NCBI GenBank assembly: GCA_034509735.1
Contig: JACGWO010000010.1
Coordinates: 868,001-932,000, forward strand
DNA length: 64,000 nt
Origin: Sesamum alatum
Taxonomy: Eukaryota > Streptophyta > Magnoliopsida > Lamiales > Pedaliaceae
Direction of reading: 5' to 3'
The translations under genes and the position numbers were made by a program. The notes under the pieces were generated by a model. That model did not search any database, was not told the origin of the DNA, and saw nothing but the letters and a program-made list of their open reading frames with translations. Shown piece by piece: positions 37,645 to 50,508 of this stretch. Every line of letters begins with the position of its first letter. The stretch's first letter is position 1.

Positions 37645-40093
37645 AAGAACTTTCCCTAAGCGAGGTGGAAGAGTTGTGTTGCAATAGAAATAGGAATTTC
37701 TCCCTTCTTATAGTTGAGTAAATGTTACTCTACCCCATGATCAAATTTAAGGCAGGTGTGCATTGCGTGATCCAATTCATGTCATCATGTGTCCTTAAAT
37801 TAAGGTTAATTTCTGGCTTTTCATGATAAATCTATTGCATAAAAGTTAGGATTAATTATATTTAGACCCCCTCTTAAAATATAAAACTATATTTTTTCTT
37901 AATTTTTTTTTTGAAAGTACACTTATATTCCCTCAAAAAATTCTCTGTTTACACATAACCCTCATCCCTTAGAATTCACGTAAACAAAAATAATTACATA
38001 ATTTTTTTAATTTTGCCCCACATTTAATATTTTCATATATATTTTTGTATTTTCAAATGGTTGTAAGTATATTTAACCCTAAAAAGTTACCATTCTACCT
38101 TTAAAAAACAACTTAACCCAAAAACTATTATATTTCGTGAAATCCCAATCATCAAGAATGTAAACTTTCATAACGTGCATAAAATAATCACTAAAACAAA
38201 TAAACATTACAACGAAACTCAACATATAGAACACATATTGTTGGACCGCTAACGAAATTTTATATACTTCACCAAAATACTACCATTTATGCTACTCATT
38301 ATCAACCCTTTTCATAATAATTTTTTATTTATTAAAAAAAAATAGTTCATACGATTTTCATATTTTTACAAATTTCCCAACCCCTCACCCATAGCAAGAA
38401 GAACAGAATTCAAATGGAGCGGTGAGTACAGTGACTAGTAAAAGTGTCTTTTGGGTTGGAAAGGAAAAACAGTAAAAATGAAGAAGATTTGACATTTGAT
38501 GAGGACAAGAAAAGCAGAGCATAGATCATTTCACCTTTAAGCCACATGTCACAACGTAATACCATCATATGTTACTCAGTGCCTGCAACAAATCATAAGA
38601 TCATCTTGTGCTCCAGCCTGGTTTCTTGAATAAAGATCTTCAATAAAACAAAGAATCAAAAATAAAAAAATTTGCACTTTCAGAAAAGAAACTACGAATA
38701 AAGATCCGTTTTTTAAGCTTTCTTGGACTGGGCTGGATCTTTTACACTTTTATAATCTGTAAATCAATGAACTTGAGATGATTGCTTGTGGGGAACTCTA
38801 CATTATTCAACTTTTTTTTTTTTTTTTGAGGTAATAAAAAGGAAAGAAAGAGAAAGAACAAAAGATGAACAGTATGGAAGGCAAGAGCAGCCTCAATTTT
38901 TATGGCGCTTTGTCAATTGGAAAGGTTAGCAGTTATGGGTTTTGACATTTAGTGGACTGCCGGTAGAAAAATGGGGCTAAAAGGTCCCACGTCAGAGAAA
39001 TACAAAATCTTGAAACTGAACCCTTCATTTGGATTATCTTTTTTCTTTTTTTTTTTATTTCTGAACAGGAGGTGTTACTAGTTCTTACATCATCTCTCCC
39101 CTAAACAACAGTGTGGAAAGTAAAGGTGGTGTCTTTTTGCTTGTGTTTGCTTAGAATTCAAGTAGTTGTTGTTGTTGTCCAGACCACTTTTGTTCTTTCT
39201 TTTAACTAGAATGTTCCTCTAGTTTTTGGTCATGGAGGAAATGAGTGGTGAGTGATTTGATGTGTTTGTATTCCTGGTTGTTCTTACACTGGTTGATGAT
39301 TTGTGTCAGGTGTGTATGTGGGGAAATGGAATATCTTTTATGTCGTCAGCTCTTCTAATTCTTGTTCGTGACTATGCTTTCATCTGCTAAATTTGATGCC
39401 TTGTCTGATCTGGGCTTCATCGTATTCCTTGAAATTCGGCAGATTCTTCATCTGTTTGAGGTAAAGCTTCTGACACATGATTTCCTTCCTTTGACTTTTA
39501 TTCCTTATGCGTTTTTCCTTTTTTTTTTCTTTTTGGTTCTTTTTCTTTTGGTTTTAAGTTCTTGATGCTGCGAACAAGTTTTCTTATCCAAAAAATCTGA
39601 AAGAGTCGACCATCTTGAAGAATCAAAGCTTTTCAATTTGATGGTGTAGTGGGTAAATAGTTTTCAAACTTGGATTGTGGTGAGACTTGATTCTTGATTT
39701 ATCTTTCTTGATGGATGATGTTGAGATTTGGTTGGACTAAACTGAACTGAAAACTCCCCTGTAGAAATTAGGAGTGGAGATTCATGCTCTTTTTCAATTA
39801 ATGCACCATCTGTTTCTCCTCATAACAGAGAAGAATTGGATTGATCTTCAGAATCTTGACTATTTTCCTTAGGTTTCTACTGAATTGCATGTGTATCGGT
39901 GAGATGGTTGAGGAATAAATGAACAGTCCCCACTGGCCCTAAAATTCATTATAAATTTTGAGATATTGATAGAAAGATCACCACTAGTTTACTTACTTTC
40001 TGGAAATTTACATGATTTCTTGTCCGTTTTCTTATGGTACATTTCATTCTTATGGATACAGTGCCGGCCCAGAAGCAGATAACAAATTGCATT
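37645..40093 (+). promoter_or_regulatory. DAR1 upstream region and probable 5' leader with intron
   Basis: To about 38400 the sequence is AT-rich and repeat-like. From about 38400 the composition is more even and probably holds the DAR1 promoter. A leader exon is likely to end at GTTTGAG|GTAAAG (gt at 39462). The matching acceptor is GGATACAG|TGCCGG (exon from 40060), 34 bases before the ATG at 40094. The transcription start cannot be fixed from sequence alone. Confidence 0.45.
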
Positions 40094-43000
40094 ATGGGTT
40101 GGTTGACCAAGATTCTCAAAGGTTCCAGCCACAAAATCTCAAAAGGGCAGTATCATGGGAAATATGAAGATGATACAATTTGGGAGGGACCTCCTACTTC
40201 AGCGGTAATCATCCCTCTGCTGATCATTTGATCATCATTGGTTTGACTCATCTACGTATCTATGGGTCTTTACACATCTGATTGTGCGACTTTCTTATGT
40301 TTGAGTCTTAAATATAGGACCAGTGGTCAGATTTTGACAAAGAGGAGCTTGATAGGGCAATTGCACTTTCCATTGCTGAACAAGATGAAAAAGGGAAAAA
40401 AGTAGTAGGTAAGTCAAGAGGCCGCAAGATTTTGTCGCTGAGGATTCATAACCAATGGTAGATTCTTTTCTCCTGTGATATTTCTAGCTACTGGAATTTG
40501 AGCAGATCAGAAAATTCGTGAAAAAATCTGATATCTTTCATATTAGCTCAAGGATGTATGCTCAAACTGGTGTATTAGAATGATGATTTGATGTGGGACA
40601 GCTTGTGATTATCCAAACTCCTTATTTTTATCAGATGACGAGTCTCAATTGGACGAAGATGAACAGCTAGCCAAGGCCCTTCAAGAAAGTTGGAATGTGG
40701 AGTCTCCACCTCAATCACCTCCACCTCAGTCTCCTCCTCGTCCTCGATCCCCTCCCCCTCCTCGATCTCCTCCACCTCAGTCTCCTCCTCCTCCTCGGTC
40801 GCCGACCCCTCCTCCATCACCTCCTCCTCGATCACCTCCACCTAGATCACCTCGATACGATTATGGAAGTTTCTTACCTCCTTACCCATTCTTCTATCCT
40901 TCAACGTACAGGTAACATATCTCCTTGTCAGCAATTTTACTATCAGCTCGCTTTCTGTTTTTCACACTTTAGTAATTTAAATAATCAATAAATGTCTATT
41001 CCAGAAATTTGTTAATATATTAGATGAATTGGTGAAACATATTCGTCAGGATAGCTACCACCAAAAGTAGGATCTGCTAGCTGAAACTAAGTGATGGAAT
41101 TCGCAATAGATTCAATCACTCTTGCACTTCTCAATCCATGACAATAAATCTTATTTTATTACCAAGTAGCCTGATTATGGAGTTTTCAGGTAACAATGTT
41201 GAAATGGCATGAAAATTGCTTTGTCATGCTAGGACCTAGTGTCCTCTTATATGTGCATTGCATGAGTTCGTTGGTTCATGCGACTCGGAAATAGTACTCT
41301 CTTTTAAGTCTCCCGCACTTAACATAGTTTTCTTTGTAGAATCTGCGCTGGTTGCAATAGTGAAATTGGTCATGGGAGATACTTGAGTTGCATGGGGGCT
41401 GTTTGGCATCCAGAATGTTTCTGTTGCCACGCTTGCAATGTGCCAATTTCTGATTATGAGGTGCCGAACCTACCAAGAGTACTAGCTGTATTATCTATTT
41501 TGGTTCTGAGACAATTCTTGATATTACTTCTTCGTAATCCTTGAGTGGACCAATCATTTTTTAAACTGACTTCTTCTCAAAATTCTGTTTCAGTTTTCCA
41601 TGTCTGATAATCGCCCTTACCACAAGTCTTGCTATAAGGACCTGCATCACCCAAAATGTGATGTTTGCAAAAACTTTGTAAGTGTCTGACTTCCATTACT
41701 AAATAGCAGTACATTTCTGTTTTACTTGTTAATTTTCAGATTTACAGAATAATATTGCTTATTACACGCTCATCCTGTTAACTTAGGCTTACTACATGCT
41801 ACGGCGTTATGTCATTTTCCGTTTATGTAGATCCCCACAAATGCTGCTGGACTTATTGAGTACAGAGCACATCCTTTCTGGCATCAGAAGTACTGCCCGG
41901 CACACGAGCATGATGGAACACCTCGCTGCTGCAGCTGTGAAAGAATGGAGGTCAGTGAAGAGAATAGTTCTCCATGTCTTAAATAGACAAAATACCTCAA
42001 AGAATGAGGAAATTTATAATAGCATATCTTCTTGATCCCGACACAATAGAACCTACTATCATTTACATACTTGAAGTGGTGCATTAATGTGTAACCCTCT
42101 GATCAATGCAGCCGGTAGATGCCAGATTTTTAATTCTTGATGATGGAAGAAAGCTCTGTCTGGAGTGTTTGGATTCTTCCATAATGGATACCCATGAGTG
42201 CCAACCTCTTTATCTTGAAATACAAGAATTTTATGAAGGTTTAAACATGAAGGTGGAGCAGCAAATCCCGTTACTCTTGGTCGAGAGACAGGCACTAAAT
42301 GAAGCCATGGAAGGAGAGAAAAATGTAGACTTTATGCTTTATAAACAACGTATTTCTGCTAAACTGCTATTTTGTAAAAACCTTGCTGATATTTTGTAAT
42401 ATTTATTCTGTTGCCAGGGTCATCACCACATGCCTGAGACCAGAGGACTCTGCCTGTCGGAAGAGCAAACTGTTAGCACGGTACGAGTTTCTTCCAGGAA
42501 CATGAAAACTGTGAACTAATTAATGGTCGCAAGATCAAGTCATATCCTATCTTTTACCAAAATTTCCAGATACTGAAGCGGCCAAAAATTGGAGGATATC
42601 GGATATTAGACATGTTCACTGAGCCTTGTAGACTGGTCCGTCACTGTGAAGTAACAGCTATCCTTATTCTGTATGGTCTACCTAGGTAAGAGTTGTTTCT
42701 GTCCCACATGTGGTCACTCCTACTCCTAATGTTCATGCTCAGAATAATTTTGTTGTAAAATTTAGGTTGTTGACTGGGTCGATCCTGGCTCACGAGATGA
42801 TGCATGCATGGCTGCGACTTAAAGGTAATTTCCGACTAGTTTCACCATTTCTCTGAAGCTCATCTTCATACAATCGCCCAACTGGAGTTATCAATCAATT
42901 TGGCTTTCTCAGGCTACCCGAGTCTAAGTCCGGAGGTCGAAGAAGGTATCTGCCAAGTGCTAGCTCATATGTGGTTGGATTCTGAAATTATTGCTGGTTC

Positions 43001-43256
43001 TGGTAGTAATGTGGCTTCTACTTCATCGTCATCGTCGTCATCATCGTCTTCTTCCTCATCATCATCTGGCTCCTCAAAGAAGGGCAAAAGGTCTGAATTC
43101 GAGAAAAAACTTGGAGAGTTTTTCAAACACCAGATAGAATCAGACACTTCTGCAGCATATGGAGGTGGTTTCCGGGAAGGAAATAAGGCAGTGCTCAAGT
43201 ATGGCCTGAAGAGGACTCTCGATCACATTCGGCTCACCGGCACCTTTCCGTGTTAA
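40094..43256 (+). CDS. DAR1: DA1-related protein 1 (ubiquitin-activated LIM peptidase family)
   Basis: Eleven exons: 40094-40204, 40318-40408, 40635-40911, 41340-41460, 41594-41677, 41831-41950, 42112-42324, 42418-42480, 42570-42685, 42766-42824 and 42913-43256. All introns are GT-AG and the phases join cleanly to 532 residues. [14 protein letters not shown] opens the protein as in DAR1. Two ubiquitin-interacting motifs follow (cores [14 protein letters not shown], 46-59, and [13 protein letters not shown], 75-87), then a proline-rich tract of repeated SPPP units (about 90-143). The LIM zinc-finger region starts at Cys162 ([16 protein letters not shown]), with a second zinc cluster to [13 protein letters not shown] (408-412) is the peptidase zinc motif. 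In Arabidopsis the DA1 family limits organ growth by cleaving growth regulators after its own ubiquitination. A polyserine run lies near 453-468. The proline tract stands where I recall an acidic, UIM-rich stretch in Arabidopsis DAR1. Confidence 0.95.
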
Positions 43257-43690
43257 CTCTACTCCTGATTTGCGCTGGAATTCTTGCTCTATGTTTGCAT
43301 GCTCGTTTCACTGCACAGTATTACATGAGAGAACTCTTTTGACTTATAAGCAACAGAATAGAAGCTGAGAGTAAAGAAAAGAAAAATAAGTGGCACCATT
43401 AGTGTAATATTTAAGCTTGGAGCAGCACATGTATTCTGTCAAAATACTCTTTCATACATATAGGAAAAGGGGTATGACAATGATTTACAAAGTTTTCTTA
43501 CAGAAGTATTCTTAGTAGTACTTTCTTCTAACCCGCTTCATCAGATTCTAAGAATCTGTATTTGAATCCGAATCTGCAAGAATTATATGTTGTACTCTAT
43601 TACAAGGAACTTCGTTCAGTTATTAACACTTAAACTTCACAAATTCTGTAGAGAGTTCACCTCTGATGCTAAGACTTAAAAAAGACAATG

Positions 43691-45547
43691 CTATTCAACA
43701 GAAAATGACTGAGAGTAGTTGACATCCTGCTGGATTTTCGTCAACACTGAAACCACTTCAGCCATGCTTAATCTGTTTGTGGGTTCGCGAGCCAAGCATG
43801 CTACACTCAACTTCAGCAAGCGCAGTGCCAGTTCAGTATGATCGATGATATAACCAAGTCTATTCTTTACTTGGAGTCGAGGGTCAATGAGATCATTAAC
43901 TTCAGCTCCCACATCTGTTCCATCAATGGCTGCAATCACTGTTTCAGACAAAAGAATTTCTTGATCATCATGTACGAACACAGCTTCTCTGCCGGTAATC
44001 AGTTCCAGTAGAACTATCCCAAAGGCGTAAACGTCTACTTTAGGGGTCACGTTCCCAGTTTGTATGTACTCAGGTGCCATGTAACCTCTTTCTCCAACAA
44101 TATAACGAGTGTCTGAGTTTCCATCTTCTCTTGCGAGGGTGAAATTTGCAATCTTTGCCCTTAGGTCTCGGTTCAGTAAAATATTGCAACTGCTGATGTT
44201 CTTGTGCACGTAAGCTGGAGCTGTGAAGTTGTGAAGGTAATCAAGTCCATTGGCGACGTCTAAAGCAATAAGAATTCTGCGGTTCCAGCTCTGGGCAAGG
44301 GGAGTGTTCTCTTTATGGAGCCAGTCCCTCAGAGATCCTTCTTCCAGGTACTCATAAACAAGATAGAAAACTCTATCATGCTCACAGACACCATAAAGAC
44401 TAATCAGATTGAAGTGGTTGATATTATTAAGGATTTTGATCTCTTTGGACACATCTGTGCTCATCTTTTTTATTGCTAGTAATTTTCCACGAAGATTTCC
44501 AAGGTAAACGGAATCACTCAACCTCTTATGTGGGCTGAAGTTGTCAGTGGCTGCCTTCAGTTCTTCATCAGTATATATCTTCAGAATTTCACCAATTCCG
44601 ACAACTTTATCTAGGAAGTGGGCCGGAAGCTGCTGCTTCTTTCGTTGCTTTCTGATTCTCGATGATGCATCATTTGTTCCCTTTGTCCTGTAATGGGAGA
44701 AGCCCATGAACAAGAAAAAGCAAAGGATTGCTAGAGCAGCACCGGTTGCCATCCCGACATAAAGCCCTTTATGTGACCTCTTATGCATTTGCTGAGGGAT
44801 TGTTGTATGTGAAGCGGCTTTCATCTGAGAGCTTAAAGGTTCTGCCGGCAGAGGAATTAAAATAGTTGTGAAGGGATAAAGAACTGGATTTTCATCAGAA
44901 AATCCATTGGCTATAGCGACGCTACTGGCACTTACATTGAACTTTTCACTGATCTGAGGGACTGTATCTTTCCAAGTCACCAAGAATGTCAAAAGAAACT
45001 TGGTGCCATTTGAAATCTGTTCTTGTGTAGGACAAGCACACCTTAGGGGTACTTGCAACTTCAATCCTGAAAACAAGTCGAATTCACCATATGGATTTTG
45101 ATGCCTAAGTGCATTACAAGTGGTAAGCCCCTGATACGTGTCGTTTGCAATTGTAAAATAGGTATCAACATCATGCCTGAAATAAGAGGTGTTAGCTTGA
45201 TAGTATTGACCTGAACAGGAACAAGTTACTGGAACAATAACTGCAACGTCTGGAGGCAAGACTGCTGAGCTCGAGATATTATTGATGCGAGCAAATTCCA
45301 TAGGGTCCGAAGATGTCAAGTTTGAAATGGAGGAGACTGAAACATAAGGAGGTTTTGTTCTGAACATCAAGAAGGCTTTGCAAGCCAGCATTTCCCCATT
45401 GCAGGTATAAAGAAAAGCTGGAGACGGCCCTGTTTCATCGGAGATATTACATTGCATAACCGCGTTTCCTGCATACTGCTGTCGGGCGTGGGAAATGGAG
45501 GCTGAGAATGTTAATATGATGAGAATTCCAAATAGGTACTTGCTCAT
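43691..45547 (-). CDS. LYK4-like: LysM receptor-like pseudokinase (LYK4/LYK5-like), single exon
   Basis: Intronless frame of 618 residues from the ATG at 45547 (MSKYLFGILIILTFSASIS, a signal peptide). The in-frame upstream extension is not signal-like and was not used. The ectodomain has three LysM modules linked by CxC pairs (CSC 109-111, CAC 170-172), then a transmembrane segment at about 261-285. The intracellular kinase-like domain keeps the lysine motif AIKK (358-361) but lacks a glycine-rich loop, has HKN in place of HRD (448-450) and NFT in place of DFG (468-470), so it is probably catalytically dead. LYK4 and LYK5 of Arabidopsis are likewise kinase-impaired chitin co-receptors that act with CERK1 at the plasma membrane. 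It is more divergent than the second copy at 50.5 kb. It converges on DAR1, 434 bp apart. Confidence 0.9.
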   Translation of the reverse strand: MSKYLFGILIILTFSASISHARQQYAGNAVMQCNISDETGPSPAFLYTCNGEMLACKAFLMFRTKPPYVSVSSISNLTSSDPMEFARINNISSSAVLPPDVAVIVPVTCSCSGQYYQANTSYFRHDVDTYFTIANDTYQGLTTCNALRHQNPYGEFDLFSGLKLQVPLRCACPTQEQISNGTKFLLTFLVTWKDTVPQISEKFNVSASSVAIANGFSDENPVLYPFTTILIPLPAEPLSSQMKAASHTTIPQQMHKRSHKGLYVGMATGAALAILCFFLFMGFSHYRTKGTNDASSRIRKQRKKQQLPAHFLDKVVGIGEILKIYTDEELKAATDNFSPHKRLSDSVYLGNLRGKLLAIKKMSTDVSKEIKILNNINHFNLISLYGVCEHDRVFYLVYEYLEEGSLRDWLHKENTPLAQSWNRRILIALDVANGLDYLHNFTAPAYVHKNISSCNILLNRDLRAKIANFTLAREDGNSDTRYIVGERGYMAPEYIQTGNVTPKVDVYAFGIVLLELITGREAVFVHDDQEILLSETVIAAIDGTDVGAEVNDLIDPRLQVKNRLGYIIDHTELALRLLKLSVACLAREPTNRLSMAEVVSVLTKIQQDVNYSQSFSVE

Positions 45548-46587
45548 GATGAAGGTTTTTGCAGGATGGACTTGAAGATGGAACTTTAACACCTCCCACA
45601 CAAATTGGAGTAGCATTGCATCCTCAGATCAGTATTATAACAACCACCATTTCGACCAAGTGATGGAATCATATACATCACCCTCCAAAGTCAACTTTTC
45701 CGGAGATCAGAACTGCCCCAGTTGAGAAGTTACAATTTCTATATACCAAACATATCATTAGGTACAGCCATTTCCATATACCGTGTGAAGACAATTCATG
45801 AGACTACTGAACCAGCCTAAAACATATGACAAAGACTTTCATAGTTGAACAAACAACAGAATGCTTCAGACTTCATTTGGGAGAATAAAGAATGCCTGCT
45901 TATGTCATGAACAGTTGAGCCATGTTGCAGGACAAGAATAAAAAAACCATCAGAGAATTGAACTTCAGTGTGAGCACAAGAATGAGGACACGCAGATATA
46001 AATTTTCAAGAATTGGTGGCAAAGCATATTCTGAAGCAAGCCAAATGATTCTTGACTTGGCAGATTTTGGCACTTAGTGTTTGTCATGATATGTTATGTG
46101 ATACTGAGATTCTTCCTGCAGCCAAGCCGGCCTCTTCTTTTATCCCAGGTAAGTAATTCTATCATTGTTCTGGATGATTAAGATTGCTTCTTATTGCTCT
46201 TTCTGGACATACAGGAAAGATATTCTTCCTCTTCTCTGTTAATATTTAGTAACAGTGACTGCTCATTGTTTCTTAATTCAAGAAAACTGGGACCAAAAAC
46301 AAAAATATAAGCAAAGATGTGGGCTTTTCAAATTCTAACTACTCCACCACAAAAGAAAAATCACACAGATCTCCTGGCCAAAATAGTCTTTTGAAGAAAA
46401 CAATATCAAGATTGACCCCACAACTCCCACTATATCCATGACTTGTAGACATTATCCTACTCCAAAATTCAGCCAACCATCCAAAATAAAGTACCCAAAA
46501 AAATATGAACCAAACAAAACTCACAACGGAAAAACTTACCAATGGCCAAATTCTTCTTTTTCTGATACCTCAACTCTCTTCCCTCCC
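45548..46587. promoter_or_regulatory. Divergent promoter region between the LysM receptor and TLP18.3
   Basis: About 1 kb separates the two divergent start codons, so it must hold both promoters and leaders. It has even composition and no recognisable repeat. I could not pick a convincing TATA box for either gene. Confidence 0.5.
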
Positions 46588-47875
46588 ATGGAGACCATTC
46601 TCTCTCCTCACTCTCTCTGCCCTCTTTTCAAGAACCCTCTTCTTCCCTCGTTCCAGCCTAAATCAAGTTATGGGCTCAAACCCATTTGCTGCACTCTAAG
46701 AAAACAGCCTTCTTTATCGGTTGTTAAACAGTCTTTCGACAAGCCCACGAGTTGGCTTTCTAATGTGCACCAGGGACTAGCAGCACTCGCCATTTCTTTG
46801 GCCCTCAACTTTTCCTTGCCGATTTTGACCGACTCTGCTTTGGCGTCTGAATTTGATGTTCTGAATGAAGGCCCTCCGAAAGAATCTTACGTTGTTGATG
46901 ATGCTGGTGTGCTTAGCCGAGTAACTAGATCTGACTTGAAGAGACTGTTATCGGATTTGGAGTCCCGAAAAGGCTACCACATTAATGTTGTCACCGTCCG
47001 TAAGCTCACTGTAAGTGAAAGTATGATCTTTGCCAGTTTGATGTGTCTTTCATGATCGGGTAGCATTTGAAATCTAATGTAAAACTAGTACGTTTTCTGA
47101 ATTTTAGGAGAATGGAACAATTAGTTGGAAAATCCATGACGTAAAGGAATTTACTTTCTTTATTGAACATGTGAAAATTGCCCAGAGAAACTAGTTAAGA
47201 ATGCAAGAACAAGGTGTTAAATATGACAAATGAACTATTCTTGTGACTTGTTCCTGTTCTTTTCCTGAAGAGTAAAGCTGATGCGTTTGAGTATGCTGAC
47301 CAAGTATTAGAACGCTGGTATCCAACTGTTGAGGAAGGCAACAAAAAGGGCATAATTGTGCTTATTACCAGTCAGAAGGAAGGTGCGGTTACAGGTGGCC
47401 CTGAATTCATCCAAGCTGTTGGTGATTCTGTTCTTGATGGTACTGTATCGGAGAATCTTCCAGGTATCCTCTGTTCCCATTGTGATCCAAGTTATATATC
47501 TTTTGGCTGAGTGCTACTAATAAAATGGCTGATAGAAAGGTTTTGAGAAAATGTTTGATGTCTGAATCATTGATAGCATTTTTCTTGAATTATGTTGTCT
47601 GATTAGTGTACGTTTGACTTATTGCAGTCCTAGCTACAGAGGAAAAGTATAACGAAGCAGTATTTAGTTCCGCCAAACGCCTAGTGGCTGCCATAGACGG
47701 GCTACCTGATCCTGGCGGCCCGCTGGCTAAGGACAACAAAAGAGAATCGAACTTCAAAACCCGGGAGGAGACAGATGAGAAACGGGGTCAGTTCACTCTT
47801 GTGGTTGGAGGGTTGTTGGTGATTGCATTTGTTGTTCCAATGGCACAATACTATGCATATGTGTCCAAGAAGTGA
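46588..47875 (+). CDS. TLP18.3: Thylakoid lumen 18.3 kDa protein (TPM domain, PSII repair)
   Basis: Three exons, 46588-47010, 47271-47463 and 47628-47875, with GT-AG introns; 287 residues, about the length of Arabidopsis TLP18.3. The ATG at 46588 starts METILSPHSLCPLF, a serine-rich chloroplast transit peptide. A hydrophobic thylakoid-targeting segment follows (GLAALAISLALNFSLPILTD) with the cleavage-type sequence ALASEF. The TPM domain starts at SYVVDDAGVLSR and includes RKLTSKADAFEYADQVLERW, KGIIVLITSQKEGAVTGG and VLATEEKYNEAVFSSAKRL. A C-terminal membrane helix (LVVGGLLVIAFVVPMAQY) ends the protein. In Arabidopsis this lumenal protein supports D1 turnover and reassembly of photosystem II. 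An in-frame upstream extension from 46438 was rejected, because METxLSP is the conserved start. It converges on the GDSL gene. Confidence 0.95.
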
Positions 47876-48344
47876 AGTAATCCATCATTTACTTCTTGAT
47901 CCGGTATTTTTCTTTCCCATTAGAGTTGAGTGAAATGTATAAAATGTTCATATATGGAATGATTAATTCAGAGACCGTTAATCAGCATACTGAAATTTCA
48001 TGCTACCAACTTCTGTCTCCTTTTTCATGACACATTTGAGGTATATCATTTCTTGGAGATAATAGATGGGTAGGAGTGACAATCATGTAAGAACAATCAA
48101 CTAGTCTAGTGCTGCTTGGAATGGCTGAATGCAACATTGTCTGGAAATGATCAACTTGCTGGCTGGTTCTTGGATGTCCAGTATCCAACTAAGCCCAAGA
48201 ATCAGTTGGTTAGAATATGGCAATCTCTTTAGATTTCTACCTTGCAGTGCTTTAGAGAAATGCCTCACTGATTAAATTCACGTGTCCAATATCATATTTC
48301 ATATTTAAACAAGTATTAGAAGCTTGAGAGAATGATAAGCCTCT
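47876..48344. terminator. Shared 3' region between convergent TLP18.3 and GDSL genes
   Basis: 469 bp lies between the two stop codons and must hold both 3' UTRs and polyadenylation sites. No gene or repeat is seen. Confidence 0.45.
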
Positions 48345-49912
48345 TCAGAATTTTAGCTTTAGAAGAAAAGGCATCTTGTCTGCAAATGGTGGATCGGAGT
48401 ATTTTCCTGTGAGAACCTGTGATGCGACGTACTGATTTGCAGCCTCAGTGTAATGAATTCCATCCCAGTTCACATATTCCGTGCTGTCGTTGCAACCTTT
48501 GGCTGTGACTGAACTCCCATTCAGAACTTTAGTTTGACCACAGGCAATCCGACTGTCATAATTCAGTGGAGGACCTCCGTAACCACAGCAGGCCATCAAC
48601 GGCTGCTCGAATCCTGTAAGTTGATTTACGAATATGTTTATATTCAAATTGACTTAACAAGCCAAATGCCTTCTTTACTTGCTTTTTGTTTAGAAAAATA
48701 AATGAGAGAAACTGCTTGTGTATATATACTAACCATATCGAGAATAGTTCGCTATGAGGTTGGACTTGATTGTGAAAATGTCGACGTATGTGACATTTGC
48801 ATCTGGATATTGGCCTTGCAACTTTTTGCAAAGTGCACGAAGTTGCAAGTTGAGAAGTCTCGAAGCTTGATTGTGAGAGCTGACACATCCAAGCTCGTCT
48901 AGCTTCGAGGGATCAGTTCCAAATTTAGCAATGTTTTGAGGTAAGCATCCCAGTGGACCTGTATTGTGAATCCAAAAATTTCTTGCCCCTCCGTCGTATA
49001 AGCTCTGCATCAAGAAAGCAAGAAAAACATAAATGGCCGAAAAGGTGGAAGGTATGATATTATCTTCAATTATGCAGGCCTATGATCAGGTATATATAGT
49101 CTGTGTTCAACATAAAATTCACCAACCTGAATACCATGTTCAAATTCTAACAGAATTGTAGGAATTGAGGCAAGAATTTGATCCAAAGTCTTAGAATAAA
49201 AGGCACCGGCAAGATCGTTCTGGCCTATGTCAAACATGTAAAGCCCCTTCTGAAAATAATCTTGAGCTGGGATGTACTTGTCATACTTCCTTGCTGCCAA
49301 AAGGTAAAAGTAACTCAAAAAATTTTAATGACAGGTTTCTGAAGTGAAATATCTGCTATAATTTTGTAAGATGAGGAAATACTTTTAGCCTGGATATCTT
49401 CAACTTTCGCCTTGAATCTGAAGAACTGAGCCACTTGAATCCCGAATGAAAACGGGCTAACAGATGATGCAGTGGCCGGAAGTATGGTAGAACCTGCAGC
49501 TGCAAAGTTGCATCCTCGTCTAAAACTTGGTGCGGCTATTGAATCCAAATACGCGTTCAGAAACGGTAAGTCCATTGCATCCACTGTTACATTGCATAAA
49601 TTGCATGATTAAACCAGCAGAAGCAAAATAGATGAAATAATGCTCTATCATAATTAAGTCAGAAGGAGATTTACTTAGAAAATCAATGATTAGACGTCCA
49701 TCGCAGAACCTCCCCGATGGTTTCTGGAAGTATATCTGCCCATTAGGTGGGTCGAGGGCTTCAGCAAGGCCGGCAACCAGGCCTCCTGTGTCAGAATTAG
49801 AGTCCCCGAAATTGAAAACTGCAGGATAGTTGAAATCAATGGAGGTGGATAAGGGGAGGCAGATGATCAAGAGTAAGGTGAGGTTTTGGAAGGTACAAGC
49901 GTTTGAAGCCAT
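48345..49912 (-). CDS. GDSL esterase/lipase (At1g54790-like)
   Basis: Five exons on the minus strand: 49912-49675, 49583-49383, 49293-49127, 49004-48734 and 48613-48345. All introns are GT-AG and in phase; 381 residues. A signal peptide (MASNACTFQNLTLLLIICLP) precedes block I, FNFGDSNSDTGG, whose Ser38 is the expected nucleophile. DIGQND is block III, and WDGIHYTEAAN carries the expected catalytic Asp343 and His346. The text HNTGPLGCLPQNIAKFGTD and the end KMPFLLKLKF match the plant GDSL lipase that sits next to TLP18.3 in Arabidopsis. Such secreted hydrolases act on ester bonds of lipids or acylated sugars; the substrate is unknown. All catalytic residues are present, so it should be active. 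Confidence 0.93.
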
Positions 49913-50508
49913 GTCTGAATGTGAAACAAGTGGAAGTCTTGTACCTATAATAGAAGGGTTGGTTTGGTGCTTTTAGTGTACACTCAAAGTTACCTTTCAG
50001 AATTGGACAACTCCAAAACTACAAGTCTTCGTTCCGTCGCCTGTAGGCTTTGCCAACCAGTCCCCTGCAGGTTGCTTAGTTATCACTTATCACTAATCTA
50101 ACTTTCACTAATCAATCAACTTCCATCTTGTTTGAGTTCATCTTATAATCTGCACTTTTGGTCGGAGGATGTTCTTTCCAAATCAATGTTTACACGGTTG
50201 ATGAGTCGACTTGACGGCCATGTTTCATATGTTTAATTTCATTACCAGAATCAACATGCATTAACAACTGATTGCCAGAATTAGAGTACCCCAGCCATGT
50301 CCACCAACTCCACCCACTGCCCCTGCCCCACCACTCATGACTTGTAGGAAAATTACCTTCTTAAAGCAACAAAACATTGAAAAAAGAAACATAAACATTG
50401 AAGCAAACAGGCTGATGGAGACCGAAAGACAAAGAAGAATTATCAGATTAATACTTAAGTTCATACAACGTAGGAGAAGAATATAAGCGGAAAATGCTTT
50501 GCATAATC
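49913..50508. other. Spacer between GDSL gene promoter and second LysM receptor 3' end
   Basis: About 600 bp that must hold the GDSL promoter (minus strand) and the 3' UTR of the next gene. Nothing repetitive is seen. Confidence 0.4.

Noticed and set aside
45548..45616. 23-residue N-terminal extension of the first LysM receptor
   Set aside because: The next Met begins a clear signal peptide, whereas the extension is not signal-like; the later start was chosen.
46438..46587. In-frame upstream extension of TLP18.3
   Set aside because: The conserved METxLSP start at 46588 and a normal-length transit peptide make the extension leader sequence.
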